Shown piece by piece: positions 39,614 through 49,460 of a stretch of 64,000 bases of DNA; within the stretch, counting starts at the first letter, position 1, and each line of letters opens with the position of its first letter. Below the pieces are notes generated by a model. That model worked only from the letters and a program-made list of their open reading frames with translations, made no database searches and was not told the origin of the DNA. The translations under genes were made by a program, and so were the position numbers. Source of the DNA: Candidatus Janibacter merdipullorum (lineage in GTDB: Bacteria; Actinomycetota; Actinomycetes; Actinomycetales; Dermatophilaceae); NCBI GenBank assembly GCA_019116945.1, contig DXAR01000176.1, positions 1 to 64,000 of the forward strand, read 5' to 3'.

Positions 39614-40279
39614 GTGCACTTCGTCATCATGGGCTGCGGCCGGGTCGGCGCCTCCCTCGCCCGCTCCCTCGAGCGCATCGGTCACGACGTCGCCGTCGTC
39701 GACCAGGACCCCGAGGCCTTCCAGCGCCTCGGTAGCGAGTTCACCGGGCGACGGGTCACCGGCGTCGGGTTCGACCGGGACACGCTGACCCGGGCCGGTA
39801 TCGACGAGGCCCACGCTCTCGCGGCGGTCTCGAGCGGCGACAACTCCAACATCCTCACCGCCCGCGTGGCCCGGGAGACCTTCGGCGTCGAGCACGTCGT
39901 GGCACGGATCTACGACCCGGACCGGGCGCAGATCTACGAGCGGCTGGGCATCCCCACCGTCGCGACGGTGCGCTGGACCGCCGACCAGGTCCTGCGCCGG
40001 CTCCTCCCCCAGGGGCTCGCCAGCGAGATGACGGATGCCTCCGGGCGCCTCGTCATCGCCGAGGTCGCCGTCGACGACGGCTGGATCGGTGAGCCGCTGA
40101 CCCGTCTCGAGGCGGCCGCCGCGGTGCGGGTGGCCTATGTGACGCGGCTCGGTGAGGGGATCCTCCCGACGGCACGGACCGTGCACCAGGAGGGCGACCT
40201 CGTCCACGTCGTCATCGAGCGCTCCCGGATCGGTGAGGTGGAGCGGATCCTCGACACCCCACCCCCGCAGGAGGACTGA
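39614..40279 (+). CDS. TrkA/RCK family potassium channel/transporter regulatory protein
   Basis: VHFVIMGCGRVGASLARSLERIGHDVAVVDQDPEAFQRL (Rossmann RCK_N), C-terminal RCK_C. Confidence 0.9.
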   Translation: MHFVIMGCGRVGASLARSLERIGHDVAVVDQDPEAFQRLGSEFTGRRVTGVGFDRDTLTRAGIDEAHALAAVSSGDNSNILTARVARETFGVEHVVARIYDPDRAQIYERLGIPTVATVRWTADQVLRRLLPQGLASEMTDASGRLVIAEVAVDDGWIGEPLTRLEAAAAVRVAYVTRLGEGILPTARTVHQEGDLVHVVIERSRIGEVERILDTPPPQED

Positions 40280-40280
40280 C

Positions 40281-40961
40281 GTGCGCGTCATCATCGCCGG
40301 GGCCGGCTCCGTCGGCCGGTCCATCGCCCAGGAGCTGCTCGACAACGGCCACGAGGTCCTCCTCGTCGACAAGGCGATGACCCAGGCGCGCGTCGATGCC
40401 CTCCCGGAGGCCACCTGGCTCGTCGGGGATGCCTGCGAGATCTCCACGCTCCACGAGGCGGAGGTGCACACCGGCGACGTCGTCGTGGCCGCGACCGGGG
40501 ACGACAAGGCCAACCTCGTCGTCTCGCTCCTGGCCAAGACGGAGTTCGGCGTGCCCCGCACCGTCGCCCGGGTCAACAACCCCCGGAACGAGTGGATGTT
40601 CGACGAGTCCTGGGGCGTGGACGTGGCGGTGTCCACCCCGCGTCTCATGACGGCGCTCGTCGAGGAGGCGGTGAGCGTGGGCGACCTCGTGCGCATCTTC
40701 GACTTCCGTCAGGGCAGCGCGTCCATGGCCGGCATCACCCTGCCCGAGGACAACCCCAATGTCGGGCGTCGCCTCGGTGACATCGACTTCCCCGCGGACA
40801 CCCTGCTCGTCGGCATCATCCGCGACTCCCGGCCCATCGGCCCGAGCCCCGATGACGCCCTCGAGGCCCGGGACGAGCTCCTCTTCGTCACGACGACGGA
40901 GGCCGAGCCACAGCTCGAGGCGATGATGCGCCCGGGCTCCCCCGCCCGACGCCGGTCCTGA
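40281..40961 (+). CDS. TrkA/RCK family protein
   Basis: MRVIIAGAGSVGRSIAQELLDNGHEVLLVDKAMTQARVDALPEATWLVGDA; GTG start 1 nt after the upstream stop. Confidence 0.9.
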   Translation: MRVIIAGAGSVGRSIAQELLDNGHEVLLVDKAMTQARVDALPEATWLVGDACEISTLHEAEVHTGDVVVAATGDDKANLVVSLLAKTEFGVPRTVARVNNPRNEWMFDESWGVDVAVSTPRLMTALVEEAVSVGDLVRIFDFRQGSASMAGITLPEDNPNVGRRLGDIDFPADTLLVGIIRDSRPIGPSPDDALEARDELLFVTTTEAEPQLEAMMRPGSPARRRS

Positions 40962-40964
40962 CCC

Positions 40965-41663
40965 TCAGCGGGCTGGTTCGCCCCTGTCGACCGGCTGGAC
41001 GAGGTCGTCGTCGGGGTCGATCGGGGTGTGCCCCTTGAGGAGCATGGCGCCCATGACGGCCACGGCCCCGGCCCACAGCGGCCAGCCGAGGACGACCTTG
41101 GAGACGGTCAGCCCGGCGACGTTGTCGGCGAGGTAGAGCGGGCCCATGATCCCGACCCGGATGACGTAGACCCCGGCGAGGACGAGCGTCAGCCGGCTGC
41201 ACACCGCGACGGCGGCCGGATTGCGCCGCCACCGGAAGGGGTCACCGGCCGCCACCGCCTGCTGGTCGACGAGACCGACCATGAGGCCGATGAGCGGCCA
41301 GCGCACGAGGACCGACAGCACGGTCCCGACGAGGTAGGCGCACGAGGTGAGGATGCCGGGGAGGAAGGCGTCCTCGGCCTGCCCGGAGCGCAGGGCGAAG
41401 AAGGCGGCGAGCCCCGTCGCGAAGACCGACCCGAGGACGAACTGGAGGGTCTGTCGCTGCACGATCCTGGCGACGGCGAAGGCGAGGGTCACGGCCGCCG
41501 CGGCGCCGAGGGAGGCATTGCGCTCCTCGGTCACCGACCAGACGATGACGAAGACGAGCATCGGCAGGGCCGCCTCGATCGACCCGCGGATACCGCCCAG
41601 GGCCTCACCGAGGCGGTGTCGGATGAGCGCCTCGACCGTGGGGTAGACCGGATCAGCGGCCAT
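40965..41663 (-). CDS. DUF3159 membrane protein
   Basis: Multi-TM; VDQQAVAAGDPFRWRRNPAAVAVCSRLTLVLAGVY. Confidence 0.8.
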   Translation of the reverse strand: MAADPVYPTVEALIRHRLGEALGGIRGSIEAALPMLVFVIVWSVTEERNASLGAAAAVTLAFAVARIVQRQTLQFVLGSVFATGLAAFFALRSGQAEDAFLPGILTSCAYLVGTVLSVLVRWPLIGLMVGLVDQQAVAAGDPFRWRRNPAAVAVCSRLTLVLAGVYVIRVGIMGPLYLADNVAGLTVSKVVLGWPLWAGAVAVMGAMLLKGHTPIDPDDDLVQPVDRGEPAR

Positions 41664-42021
41664 GCTGGGCCACGAGCTCGTAGGCGGGGTTGAAGATCGT
41701 CGGGTGGCCCTCGGGGTGGCAGAGCAGGCCTGTGACCTTGACATAGGCACCGGGCTCGATCCCGATGATGCGCCGGCGGCCGAGCCAGACGAGCTGGACC
41801 GACACCGAGCCGTCGTAGACGGTCGCCACGAGCGCGGGCACGGTCGCCCGGGGGCGGAGGGTCACCGCGATGATGGTCCCGGCGACCGAGACGATCTCGC
41901 GGTCGGTCCCCGGGGCGATCGGGCGGCAGCCCTGCGCGGTCGCGGCGTCACGGAGCTCTCCCGCGGTGACGTCGTCGTCGGAACGACCGAGGTCGGCGAG
42001 TCGTCGCAGGAGGGAGGGCAT
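41653..42021 (-). CDS. OB-fold nucleic-acid-binding domain protein
   Basis: VSVAGTIIAVTLRPRATVPALVATVYDGSVSVQLVWLGRRRIIGIEPGAYVKVTG. Confidence 0.8.
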   Translation of the reverse strand: MPSLLRRLADLGRSDDDVTAGELRDAATAQGCRPIAPGTDREIVSVAGTIIAVTLRPRATVPALVATVYDGSVSVQLVWLGRRRIIGIEPGAYVKVTGLLCHPEGHPTIFNPAYELVAQHGR

Positions 42022-42764
42022 CAGCGCACCTCGGTGATCTCGGGGCCTCGCTCGAAGGGCTTGAGGTCATCGCGGGCCGGCTCGCCGTCCTCGTCGAGCT
42101 CGACGGGTCCGCTCGAGGCCTGCTGCTCGGGCATGGTCAGCGGGAGCATCTCGCGGGGTGCGCGCGGCTCGTCACCGCGGGAGACGACGATCGAGCGGAG
42201 GCAATCGTCGTAGCGGGCCCGCGCCTCGTCGTCGATCGCGGGGGCACCGGAGTAGACCGCGCGCAGGAACCAGCGTCGCCCGTCGACCCCGGCGAAGAGG
42301 GCGGGGGCGAAGACGGTCCGGCCCTGGGGCCCGGGCTGGGCGAGCCGGGTCCGCAGCTCCTCGCCGAAGGTCCCCGTCGTCTCCTCGACCGTCCCGCCGT
42401 TGCCGCGGATCATCTCGGCGATCTCGCCGCGGATCTCGTCCCAGATGCCGCTCGAGCGCGGCGCGGCGAAGACCTGCACCTGGACGGCCCCGTCGTCATC
42501 GGCCAGCTGCAGGGCGGAGACCTCCTGGCTGGAGCTGTCGACCTCGAGGCGCAGCTCCATCCCGGGCCCGGGCATGACGTGCACCGAGCCGAGGTCGATG
42601 CGGTTGCCGAGGTCGGTCACCTGGCCGCGGTCCAGCGGACCCTGGGGGGTCGCCTCCTCGGCGGACTCGTCCCCACCGTCGACGACGGGCTGCTCCTCGA
42701 CGGTCTCCTCGGACTCCTTCGCCGCGTCGCGCGCGGCGTCCTTCTTCTTCCGTCCGAACATCAT
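42021..42764 (-). CDS. DUF3710 domain protein
   Basis: [13 protein letters not shown]...[22 protein letters not shown]...[10 protein letters not shown]. Confidence 0.8.
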   Translation of the reverse strand: MMFGRKKKDAARDAAKESEETVEEQPVVDGGDESAEEATPQGPLDRGQVTDLGNRIDLGSVHVMPGPGMELRLEVDSSSQEVSALQLADDDGAVQVQVFAAPRSSGIWDEIRGEIAEMIRGNGGTVEETTGTFGEELRTRLAQPGPQGRTVFAPALFAGVDGRRWFLRAVYSGAPAIDDEARARYDDCLRSIVVSRGDEPRAPREMLPLTMPEQQASSGPVELDEDGEPARDDLKPFERGPEITEVR

Positions 42765-43243
42765 CCTCGTCCTGTCGTCGACAACGGGCTGAAGCCCCCG
42801 CTGGATCCGTGTCCAGTGTCGCCCCGCTCGCTCGCCGGAAGCGAATCGACGGGGAGGAACTCCCCTTCGCCGACCTCCTGGAGCACGAGCTGGGCAATCC
42901 GGTCCCCCACCCGCACGGTGGCGCTCTCCCGCGGGTCGAGGTTGATGAGGTTGACGAGGATCTCCCCCCGGTACCCCGAGTCCACGGTGCCGGGTGCGTT
43001 GACGACAGAGATCCCGTGTCGGGCCGCCAGCCCGGACCGCGGGTGGACGAGCCCGACCCACCCACGGGGCAGCGCCATGCTGACGCCGGTGGGGACGAGG
43101 GCTCGTTCCCCCGGCTCGAGCACGACGTCGGCGACCGAGGTCAGGTCCGCCCCGGCGTCGCCCTCCTTGGCGTAGGTGGGCAGCACGGCATCCCGGTGCA
43201 GGAGGCGCACCGGGACACGTGGCCTGAGGGGCGTGTCAGCCAC
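42761..43243 (-). CDS. dut: dUTP diphosphatase
   Basis: [54 protein letters not shown]. Confidence 0.95.
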   Translation of the reverse strand: MADTPLRPRVPVRLLHRDAVLPTYAKEGDAGADLTSVADVVLEPGERALVPTGVSMALPRGWVGLVHPRSGLAARHGISVVNAPGTVDSGYRGEILVNLINLDPRESATVRVGDRIAQLVLQEVGEGEFLPVDSLPASERGDTGHGSSGGFSPLSTTGRG

Positions 43244-43246
43244 CGA

Positions 43247-43546
43247 TCAGGCGGCACACTCGGTGCAGATCGGGCCGCTCTTGCCGTCGCTCGCCAGCTG
43301 GCTGCGGTGGTGGACGAGGAAGCAGCTGGTACAGGTGAATTCGTCCGCCTGACGGGGCACGACCCGCACCGACATCTCCTCGCCGGACAGGTCAGCACCG
43401 GGGAGCTCGAAGCCCTCGGCCATCTCCGTCTCATCGACGTCGACATTGGATGAGGTCGCGTCACCGCGACGGGACTTCAGCTCCTCGATGGAGTCCTCGG
43501 ACAGGTCGTCGTCGGTCTTGCGAGGGGCGTCGTAATCGGTCGCCAT
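43247..43546 (-). CDS. DUF4193 domain protein
   Basis: MATDYDAPRKTDDDLSEDSIEELKSRR...CTSCFLVHHRSQLA...CTECAA. Confidence 0.85.
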   Translation of the reverse strand: MATDYDAPRKTDDDLSEDSIEELKSRRGDATSSNVDVDETEMAEGFELPGADLSGEEMSVRVVPRQADEFTCTSCFLVHHRSQLASDGKSGPICTECAA

Positions 43547-43675
43547 CTCTCCTGATTCCTTGGGGCTAGCAGTGCTGGAACGTGGATGCGCCGTTGTCAA
43601 CGCAGCAGGTGCTGAATTTGTGCCCGGCGCGCCGGATTGTGCCCCATCCACCCCCGGTATGCCACCCCGAATCGC

Positions 43676-44536
43676 CTATCGGGCGGATTCCGGCTCCACG
43701 GATCCGACGATCTCGGTGAGCACCGCCCGCAGGGCCTCGTGCACCCCCGGACCTCCCGCGAGGGTCATGGGCTCGCCCGGGTGCCCGCCCGAGAGGTCCG
43801 TGACGCGGGCCCCGGCCTCGGTCGCGACGAGCCACCCGGCGGCCATGTCCCACGGGTTGAGGCCCCGCTCGTAGTACACGTCGAGGCTGCCGTCGGCGAC
43901 CCGGCACAGGTCGAGCGCCGCGCTCCCGAGCCGACGGATGTCCCGCACCCGGGGAAGGACACCGGCGAGGACCTCCCCCTGCCACCGGCGCCGCTCGGCG
44001 TCGTAGCCGAACCCGGTCCCGCAGAGGGCGAGCCCGAGCTCGGGGTCGCCGACCCGCAGGTCGCGGACCGTGCCGTCGACCGAGCGCCTCGCACCGCCTC
44101 CGAGGGCGGCGGTGAACCGCTCCCCCGCCACGGGGTTGACCACGGCCCCGGCGACGGGCCGCCACGCGCCCGGCACCGCGGGGTCGCCGACGACCGCCGC
44201 GACCGAGACGGCATAGGCGGAGAGTCCGTAGAGGTAGTTGACCGTGCCGTCGATCGGGTCGACGACCCAGGTGATGCCGGAGGTCCCGGAGCGTCCACCC
44301 CGCTCCTCGCCGGCGAAGCCGTCCTCGGGTCGCAGCTCCCCGAGGCGGGTGAGCAGGAGGTCCTGGCTGCGCTGGTCCATGACCGTGACGACGTCGGTGG
44401 CCGAGGACTTGGTCTCCGCGACCCCCAGGTCCGGTGGTCGCTCGTCGACGATGAGGGTGCCGGCCTCGACCGCCACCTGCTCGGCGATACCCGCGAGGGC
44501 CGCGGGGTCGACGTCGTCAGGTACGGGGATCGTCAT
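43676..44536 (-). CDS. suhB: inositol monophosphatase family protein
   Basis: FAGEERGGRSGTSGITWVVDPIDGTVNYLYGL; GLNPWDMAAGWLVATEAGARVTDL. Confidence 0.92.
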   Translation of the reverse strand: MTIPVPDDVDPAALAGIAEQVAVEAGTLIVDERPPDLGVAETKSSATDVVTVMDQRSQDLLLTRLGELRPEDGFAGEERGGRSGTSGITWVVDPIDGTVNYLYGLSAYAVSVAAVVGDPAVPGAWRPVAGAVVNPVAGERFTAALGGGARRSVDGTVRDLRVGDPELGLALCGTGFGYDAERRRWQGEVLAGVLPRVRDIRRLGSAALDLCRVADGSLDVYYERGLNPWDMAAGWLVATEAGARVTDLSGGHPGEPMTLAGGPGVHEALRAVLTEIVGSVEPESAR

Positions 44537-44537
44537 G

Positions 44538-45647
44538 TCAGTCCTTGCCGCAGAGCGCCGGGCGGGCGGTGTGCAGATTGGGGCAGCAGCCGAGGGGGCA
44601 CACCGCGGGATGGGAGTCCAGGTCGCGCCACGTGGCCTGCACGGGATGCTCGCCGCGCGCCTGGGCAGCGCGCTCGAGGAGGAGGTCGACGAGGCCGGCG
44701 ACGAAGCCGGGGTCCGTGCCGGGGGTCGGGACACGCGTCATCCCGAGGCTGACCTCGGCCGCGGTCTCCGCTGCCTCGACGTCGAGGTCGTGGACGACCT
44801 CCATGTGGTCCGAGATGAAGCCGAGGGGGATGACGACGACATGCCGGATCCCCTCGTCGGCGAGCTCACGGAGCCGGTCGTTGACGTCCGGCTCGAGCCA
44901 CGGGGTGTGCGGCGACCCGGAGCGCGAGCAGAAGGCGAGACCGCCGGGCAGGTCCGTCCCGAGGACCGTGTCCACCTCCTCGAGGATCGCCGCCGCGGTC
45001 TCCGCCTGGTCGCCCGAGTAGGCGCGCCCCTCGCCGTCGCCCGGTCCGGACATCTCGTCCATGGCGTCGGGGATCGAGTGGGTGATGAAGAGCAGGGCCA
45101 CCGCATCCGCCCCCACCGAGGCGACCGCCTCCCGCGCCGCGGCCAGGGTGTCCCGCGCGACGATCCCGGCGAAGCCGGGATGCTCACCGAAGGGTCGGAT
45201 CTTGTCGAGGACCAGGCCCTCCCGCCCTTCGGCCGCGTCGGCCAGGCCCTCCCGGTACTGCCGGCAGGACGAATAGCTGCGCCACGCGCTCGTCGGGATG
45301 ACGACCACCCGGCGGGCGCCACCGGCGGCGAGCTCGTCCAGGGCATCCGGGACGAAGGGGGCGGAGTTGCGGTTGCCGAGGACCACCGGGAGGGGGTGAC
45401 CGCGCGCGGTCAGCTCCGCGGTGAGGTCGGCGACGAGCCGCCGGTTGAGCGCGGGCAGGGGGCTCACCCCGCCGACCCGGTGGTAGTGCTCGCCCACCTC
45501 CGCCAGGCGTTCGTCCGGGATGCCGCGACCGGCCGTCACCCTCCGGAGGAAGGGCAGGACCTCGTTCGGGCCCTCGGGGCCACCGAAGGACTGGACGAGG
45601 ACCCCGTCGTAGGGCGCCAGCGGGTGCGTGTCGGCAGATTCGGACAT
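44538..45647 (-). CDS. hemH: ferrochelatase (coproporphyrin-type in Actinobacteria), C-terminal Cys cluster
   Basis: VQSFGGPEGPNEVLPFLRRVTAGRGIP; FITHSIPDAM; C-terminal CPLGCCPNLHTARPALCGKD consistent with [2Fe-2S] ligands. Confidence 0.93.
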   Translation of the reverse strand: MSESADTHPLAPYDGVLVQSFGGPEGPNEVLPFLRRVTAGRGIPDERLAEVGEHYHRVGGVSPLPALNRRLVADLTAELTARGHPLPVVLGNRNSAPFVPDALDELAAGGARRVVVIPTSAWRSYSSCRQYREGLADAAEGREGLVLDKIRPFGEHPGFAGIVARDTLAAAREAVASVGADAVALLFITHSIPDAMDEMSGPGDGEGRAYSGDQAETAAAILEEVDTVLGTDLPGGLAFCSRSGSPHTPWLEPDVNDRLRELADEGIRHVVVIPLGFISDHMEVVHDLDVEAAETAAEVSLGMTRVPTPGTDPGFVAGLVDLLLERAAQARGEHPVQATWRDLDSHPAVCPLGCCPNLHTARPALCGKD

Positions 45648-45737
45648 GGACACAAGGTATCCCCGCGGCGTGTACACCCACGGATCCGGGCGGGCAGGTG
45701 GCAGAGTCGGCCGGGAGCACGAGCGGACGAGAGGGAA

Positions 45738-46901
45738 ATGATGCGCGACCTGCGACTCATCGGTGTGCACGACGACGGCGAGCACCTCGTCGTCACCGAC
45801 GATGCCGGCGAGGAGTACCGCCTGCGCATCGATGACGCGCTGCGCGCTGCGGCTCGCCGCGACCGCCCCCGGCTCGGCCAGATCCAGATCGCCTCCGACG
45901 GTGCCGTCCGCCCTCGCGAGGTGCAGGCGATGATCCGTGCCGGCGCCTCTCCCGACGAGGTCGCCGCGCGCACCGGATGGGACCTCGACAAGATCGCGCG
46001 CTTCGAGGGGCCCGTCCTCGCCGAGCGTGAGCACGTGGCGACCCGCGCCCAGGCGGTGCGGATGCGCGGCACCAACCAGGCCGGCGCCCCCGAGACCCTC
46101 GGCCAGCGGTCGGCCACCCGGCTCACCGGGCGCGGCGTCGACCCCGAGGCGGTGGGCTGGGATGCCTTCCGCGACGCCGAGGGCCAGTGGACGGTGACGG
46201 CCGTCTTCACCGCAGGCGGCCGGGAGCGCACCGCCACGTGGTGGTTCGACCAGGCCGGCATGAGCGTCGTCGCGAAGAACGACGAGGCCAAGTGGCTCTC
46301 CGAGGCCGACACTCCGGCCAGCGGTCCCGTCCCCACGACGGTGCACCGCCCCACGGCCGTCTTCGACGTGGAGGTCGAGGAGAAGAGCGCCGAGCGGGCG
46401 CAGCGGGCCAACACCGACGACCTCATCAACTCCATGCGCGAGCAGTCCGGCGCCAAGAGCCGCCGTCGCGGCGGGCGACGACGCACGCGGGCGGCCGAGG
46501 CCGCTCCCCCCGTCACCGAGGATGCCCTTCCCCTCGAGACCGCCGACGAGTACCCACCAGCAGCCCGGGGCACCCACCCCCAGGACGTCGAGCCCGAGGG
46601 CGAGCAGGCGGACCAGCCCGCCGAGACCTCCGCGAAGGCCGCGTCGGAGGCTCCCGCCCAGGAGGAGTCGCTCTTCGAGGAGGAGCCGTCCGGCGAGGGC
46701 TCGGAGGCTGCGTCCGCCGAGTCGCCCGCGGAGGGTGACGACACCGCCGAGCGCGATGAGCAGACCGAGGCCGAGCCGCAGGACGAGGGGGCGGACGCGG
46801 AGGCCGGCCGCGGGCGCTCGCGGGGCCGTGGCCGTGCCCGCAAGGGCCGCGCGAGCGTCCCGAGCTGGGACGACGTGATGTTCGGGACGACGAAGGACTG
46901 A
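45738..46901 (+). CDS. sepH: septation protein SepH (DUF3071)
   Basis: MRDLRLIGVHDDGEHLVVTDDAGEEYRLRIDDALRAAARRDRPRLGQIQI...LRPREVQAMIRAGASPDEVA; acidic Ala/Glu tail. Confidence 0.9.
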   Translation: MMRDLRLIGVHDDGEHLVVTDDAGEEYRLRIDDALRAAARRDRPRLGQIQIASDGAVRPREVQAMIRAGASPDEVAARTGWDLDKIARFEGPVLAEREHVATRAQAVRMRGTNQAGAPETLGQRSATRLTGRGVDPEAVGWDAFRDAEGQWTVTAVFTAGGRERTATWWFDQAGMSVVAKNDEAKWLSEADTPASGPVPTTVHRPTAVFDVEVEEKSAERAQRANTDDLINSMREQSGAKSRRRGGRRRTRAAEAAPPVTEDALPLETADEYPPAARGTHPQDVEPEGEQADQPAETSAKAASEAPAQEESLFEEEPSGEGSEAASAESPAEGDDTAERDEQTEAEPQDEGADAEAGRGRSRGRGRARKGRASVPSWDDVMFGTTKD

Positions 46902-46990
46902 CCGCCCGCCTCCCCTGCCGGGCAGGACGCGGTCGTGGTGCCCGGACGTGGTTATTTCTGCGTCATTCGCGATAACCCGTCCTCCCGAGC

Positions 46991-47668
46991 TCAGGCCGGT
47001 GGCGGCACCGGGCAGGCGTCGAGGTCGAAGGGGAGGACATCCGCCGAGAGCGCTGCCGCCTGGGCGGCGGTGGAGCTCATCCGACGCATGTGGTGCCGCC
47101 GGCAGAGGACCTCGTACTCGACCTCACCGGTGCTGGCCTCCGCGGTGTCCCCCACGACGACCTGCTCCCCCTCGACGACCATGGCCCCGTCGACGACGCG
47201 GGCATTGTGGGTGGCCCGGCGTCCGCACCAGCACAGGGCGGCCACCTGGAGGACCTGGGTGCGATCGGCGAGCTCGATGAGGCGGCGGCTCCCCGGGAAG
47301 AGCTCGGTGCGGAAGTCGCTCGTGATCCCGAAGGCGAAGACCTCGATGTCGAGCTCGTCGACGATGCGGGCCAGCTGCTCGACCTGCTCCGGGGTGTAGA
47401 ACTGCGCCTCGTCGCAGATGAGGTGGTCGACGCGCGCGCCCGCCGTGAGCTGGGCGACGACGGTCTCCCAGAAGTCGAGGCTCTCGCTCACCTCGACGGC
47501 GGCGGTCTCCAGCCCGAGTCGGGAGGAGAGCACGGCCTCGCCGGAGCGGTCGAGACGGGTGAAGATCATCCCGACCCGGCCGCGCGCCCGGTGGTTGTGG
47601 TCCATCTGCAGGGCCAGCGTGGACTTGCCGCAGTCCATCGTCCCGGCGAAGAAGACGAGCTCGGCCAT
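46991..47668 (-). CDS. tdk: thymidine kinase
   Basis: ELVFFAGTMDCGKSTLALQMDHN; ICDEAQFY. Confidence 0.95.
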   Translation of the reverse strand: MAELVFFAGTMDCGKSTLALQMDHNHRARGRVGMIFTRLDRSGEAVLSSRLGLETAAVEVSESLDFWETVVAQLTAGARVDHLICDEAQFYTPEQVEQLARIVDELDIEVFAFGITSDFRTELFPGSRRLIELADRTQVLQVAALCWCGRRATHNARVVDGAMVVEGEQVVVGDTAEASTGEVEYEVLCRRHHMRRMSSTAAQAAALSADVLPFDLDACPVPPPA

Positions 47669-48828
47669 CAGTGACGCTCGGCGGGCAGGGTCAGCCACGG
47701 GATGGCGACCTCGTCGGCGGTGATCGAGCCGTGCACCCCGAGCAGGGCCCGCAGCTCCGGCCGGTGGCGTCGCGAGTCGACGACGGCGACGGGTCCGGTC
47801 ATCGCGGCGATGACGTCACCGATGCGCGGACGGACGAGGTCGTCGACCGGCCCGAACCACCCGGCCTCGATGGCCTCCTCCCCCGCGAGAACGTGCGCGT
47901 CCTCGCCGAAGCGGGAGCGCCACGTGGCGAGGACGTCGTCGAGCGAGCCGGGCTCGACGTGCAGCTGGAGGCACCGAGGCTCACCGGACACGTGGCGCAC
48001 GCCGGCATCGAGGTCGGACTCGGTCGCGAGGTCCGGGCGGGCGTCGAGGGGGACGTCGACCATGCCGTGGTCGGCGGTGATGTGCAGCGATGTGTCCGAC
48101 GGGAGCAGCGAGGCCAGACGGGCCAGCTGCGCGTCGACCTCCTCGAGCTCCTCTCCCCACTCGAGGGAGTCGCTGCCGTGGATATGCCCGATCTTGTCGA
48201 CGTCTCCCCAGTAGAGGTAGACGAGCGCGCGGGACGAGGCACGAAGGGCGGTGACGGTCGCGTCGACCCGCTCGGCGAGGGTCCCGGCGGCGACGAAGCC
48301 GCCGCCCCGCAGCGCGGCCTCGGTCAGCCCCGAGCCGTCGAAGAAGCCGGGCCCGATCCGCGTCACCCTGACGCCGTCGGCCTCGGCCTCCTGGAAGACC
48401 GTCGGGTGCGGCTGCCAGCGGTGGGGCGCCGGCCCGTCCTCCCACGAGAGCTCGTTGAAGACCGCGTCCGCCTCCGGATCGTAGGCCTCGTAGCCGACGA
48501 GCCCGTGGACCCCGGACAGGGCACCGGTGCCGAAGGTGCCCATCGAGGTCGCCGTCGTCGACGGGAAACCGCAGTCGATCCGCCAGGCGCCCATGGGGTC
48601 CTGGAGGAGCCGCCGGAGGAAGGGGGCATGGCCCCCTCGTCGCGCGAGGAGCTCGGCCCCGAGCCCGTCGACGAGGACGACCACGGATCGACGGGCCGGC
48701 GGGAGGGGGCGGTCGCCGCCCTTCGCCAGGCCGGGGACGCCGAGGCTCGTGGCCACGGTCGGCAGCACCCGGTCGAGGCGGGGGGTGGCCGGCAGGAGCG
48801 GGACCGGCTGGTGTCCGTGGTGCGCCAT
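47668..48828 (-). CDS. alkaline phosphatase superfamily/nucleotide pyrophosphatase-like protein
   Basis: VVLVDGLGAELLARR, FPSTTATSMGTFGTGALSGVHGLVGYE, YLYWGDVDKIGH, ITADHGMVDVP. Confidence 0.85.
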   Translation of the reverse strand: MAHHGHQPVPLLPATPRLDRVLPTVATSLGVPGLAKGGDRPLPPARRSVVVLVDGLGAELLARRGGHAPFLRRLLQDPMGAWRIDCGFPSTTATSMGTFGTGALSGVHGLVGYEAYDPEADAVFNELSWEDGPAPHRWQPHPTVFQEAEADGVRVTRIGPGFFDGSGLTEAALRGGGFVAAGTLAERVDATVTALRASSRALVYLYWGDVDKIGHIHGSDSLEWGEELEEVDAQLARLASLLPSDTSLHITADHGMVDVPLDARPDLATESDLDAGVRHVSGEPRCLQLHVEPGSLDDVLATWRSRFGEDAHVLAGEEAIEAGWFGPVDDLVRPRIGDVIAAMTGPVAVVDSRRHRPELRALLGVHGSITADEVAIPWLTLPAERH

Positions 48829-48836
48829 CGTGCCGG

Positions 48837-49439
48837 TCAGCGTCCGATACTCGAGGAGAGGTCCCGGGCGAACTCGATGGCCCGGTCCAAGGCGGCTCGC
48901 CCCTCGGCCTCGGCGCTGATCCGCAACCCGATGTCGTCCGCGGCGATCGTGCCCTCGTAGCCGTGGTCGCCCCCTTCGCAGTCCGGGTCGCCGCACTGCC
49001 CCGGGAGGAGGTCGACGCGGCTGACCGCACCCCACCCGATGGTCAGGGTCATCTCCCGGCCGAGCGAGCCGGGGACGTAGTTCGACGGGTCCTCCGTCAC
49101 ATGGGTGAGCATGACCCCGCGAACGGCCGAGAGCGGGATGCACTCCGTCGTCGCCGTCGCGACCTCACGCGAGCCGGTGGCGCCGGAGGGGTCGGAGAAG
49201 TCGTCGGCGTGGGCGATGACGAGGCGGGTCCCCGTCCGGGCGAAGACGGTGATGTGTCGCCGGACGGCGTCCTGGTCGAAGGTCGTCTCCTGGTGGACGA
49301 GGTGGCTGAAGACCTCCTCGGCCCCGACGGCCGCCTTGATGATGTCGGCCACGAGCGCGGGGTAGTACCCGGCACGATCGATGTCGGCGGTGAGGGCGTC
49401 GGGGAGGCTGATCGCCGTGAGATCGACTGGAGCGGGCAT
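48837..49439 (-). CDS. DUF5998 domain protein
   Basis: LPDALTADIDRAGYYPALVADIIKAAVGAEEVFSHLVHQETTFD... Confidence 0.8.
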   Translation of the reverse strand: MPAPVDLTAISLPDALTADIDRAGYYPALVADIIKAAVGAEEVFSHLVHQETTFDQDAVRRHITVFARTGTRLVIAHADDFSDPSGATGSREVATATTECIPLSAVRGVMLTHVTEDPSNYVPGSLGREMTLTIGWGAVSRVDLLPGQCGDPDCEGGDHGYEGTIAADDIGLRISAEAEGRAALDRAIEFARDLSSSIGR

Positions 49440-49460
49440 GCCCGCCATTGTGCCCCAGTC

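Noticed and set aside
37714-39735. 673-aa plus-strand ORF
   Set aside because: Antisense to the KimA-like permease, dominated by D/E/H/R repeats from GC-rich reverse reading.
46950-46977. Inverted repeat GGTTAT...ATAACC between sepH and tdk
   Set aside because: Only 6-bp arms with 16-nt spacer and unequal internal symmetry; could be a weak terminator but not supportable as a specific feature.
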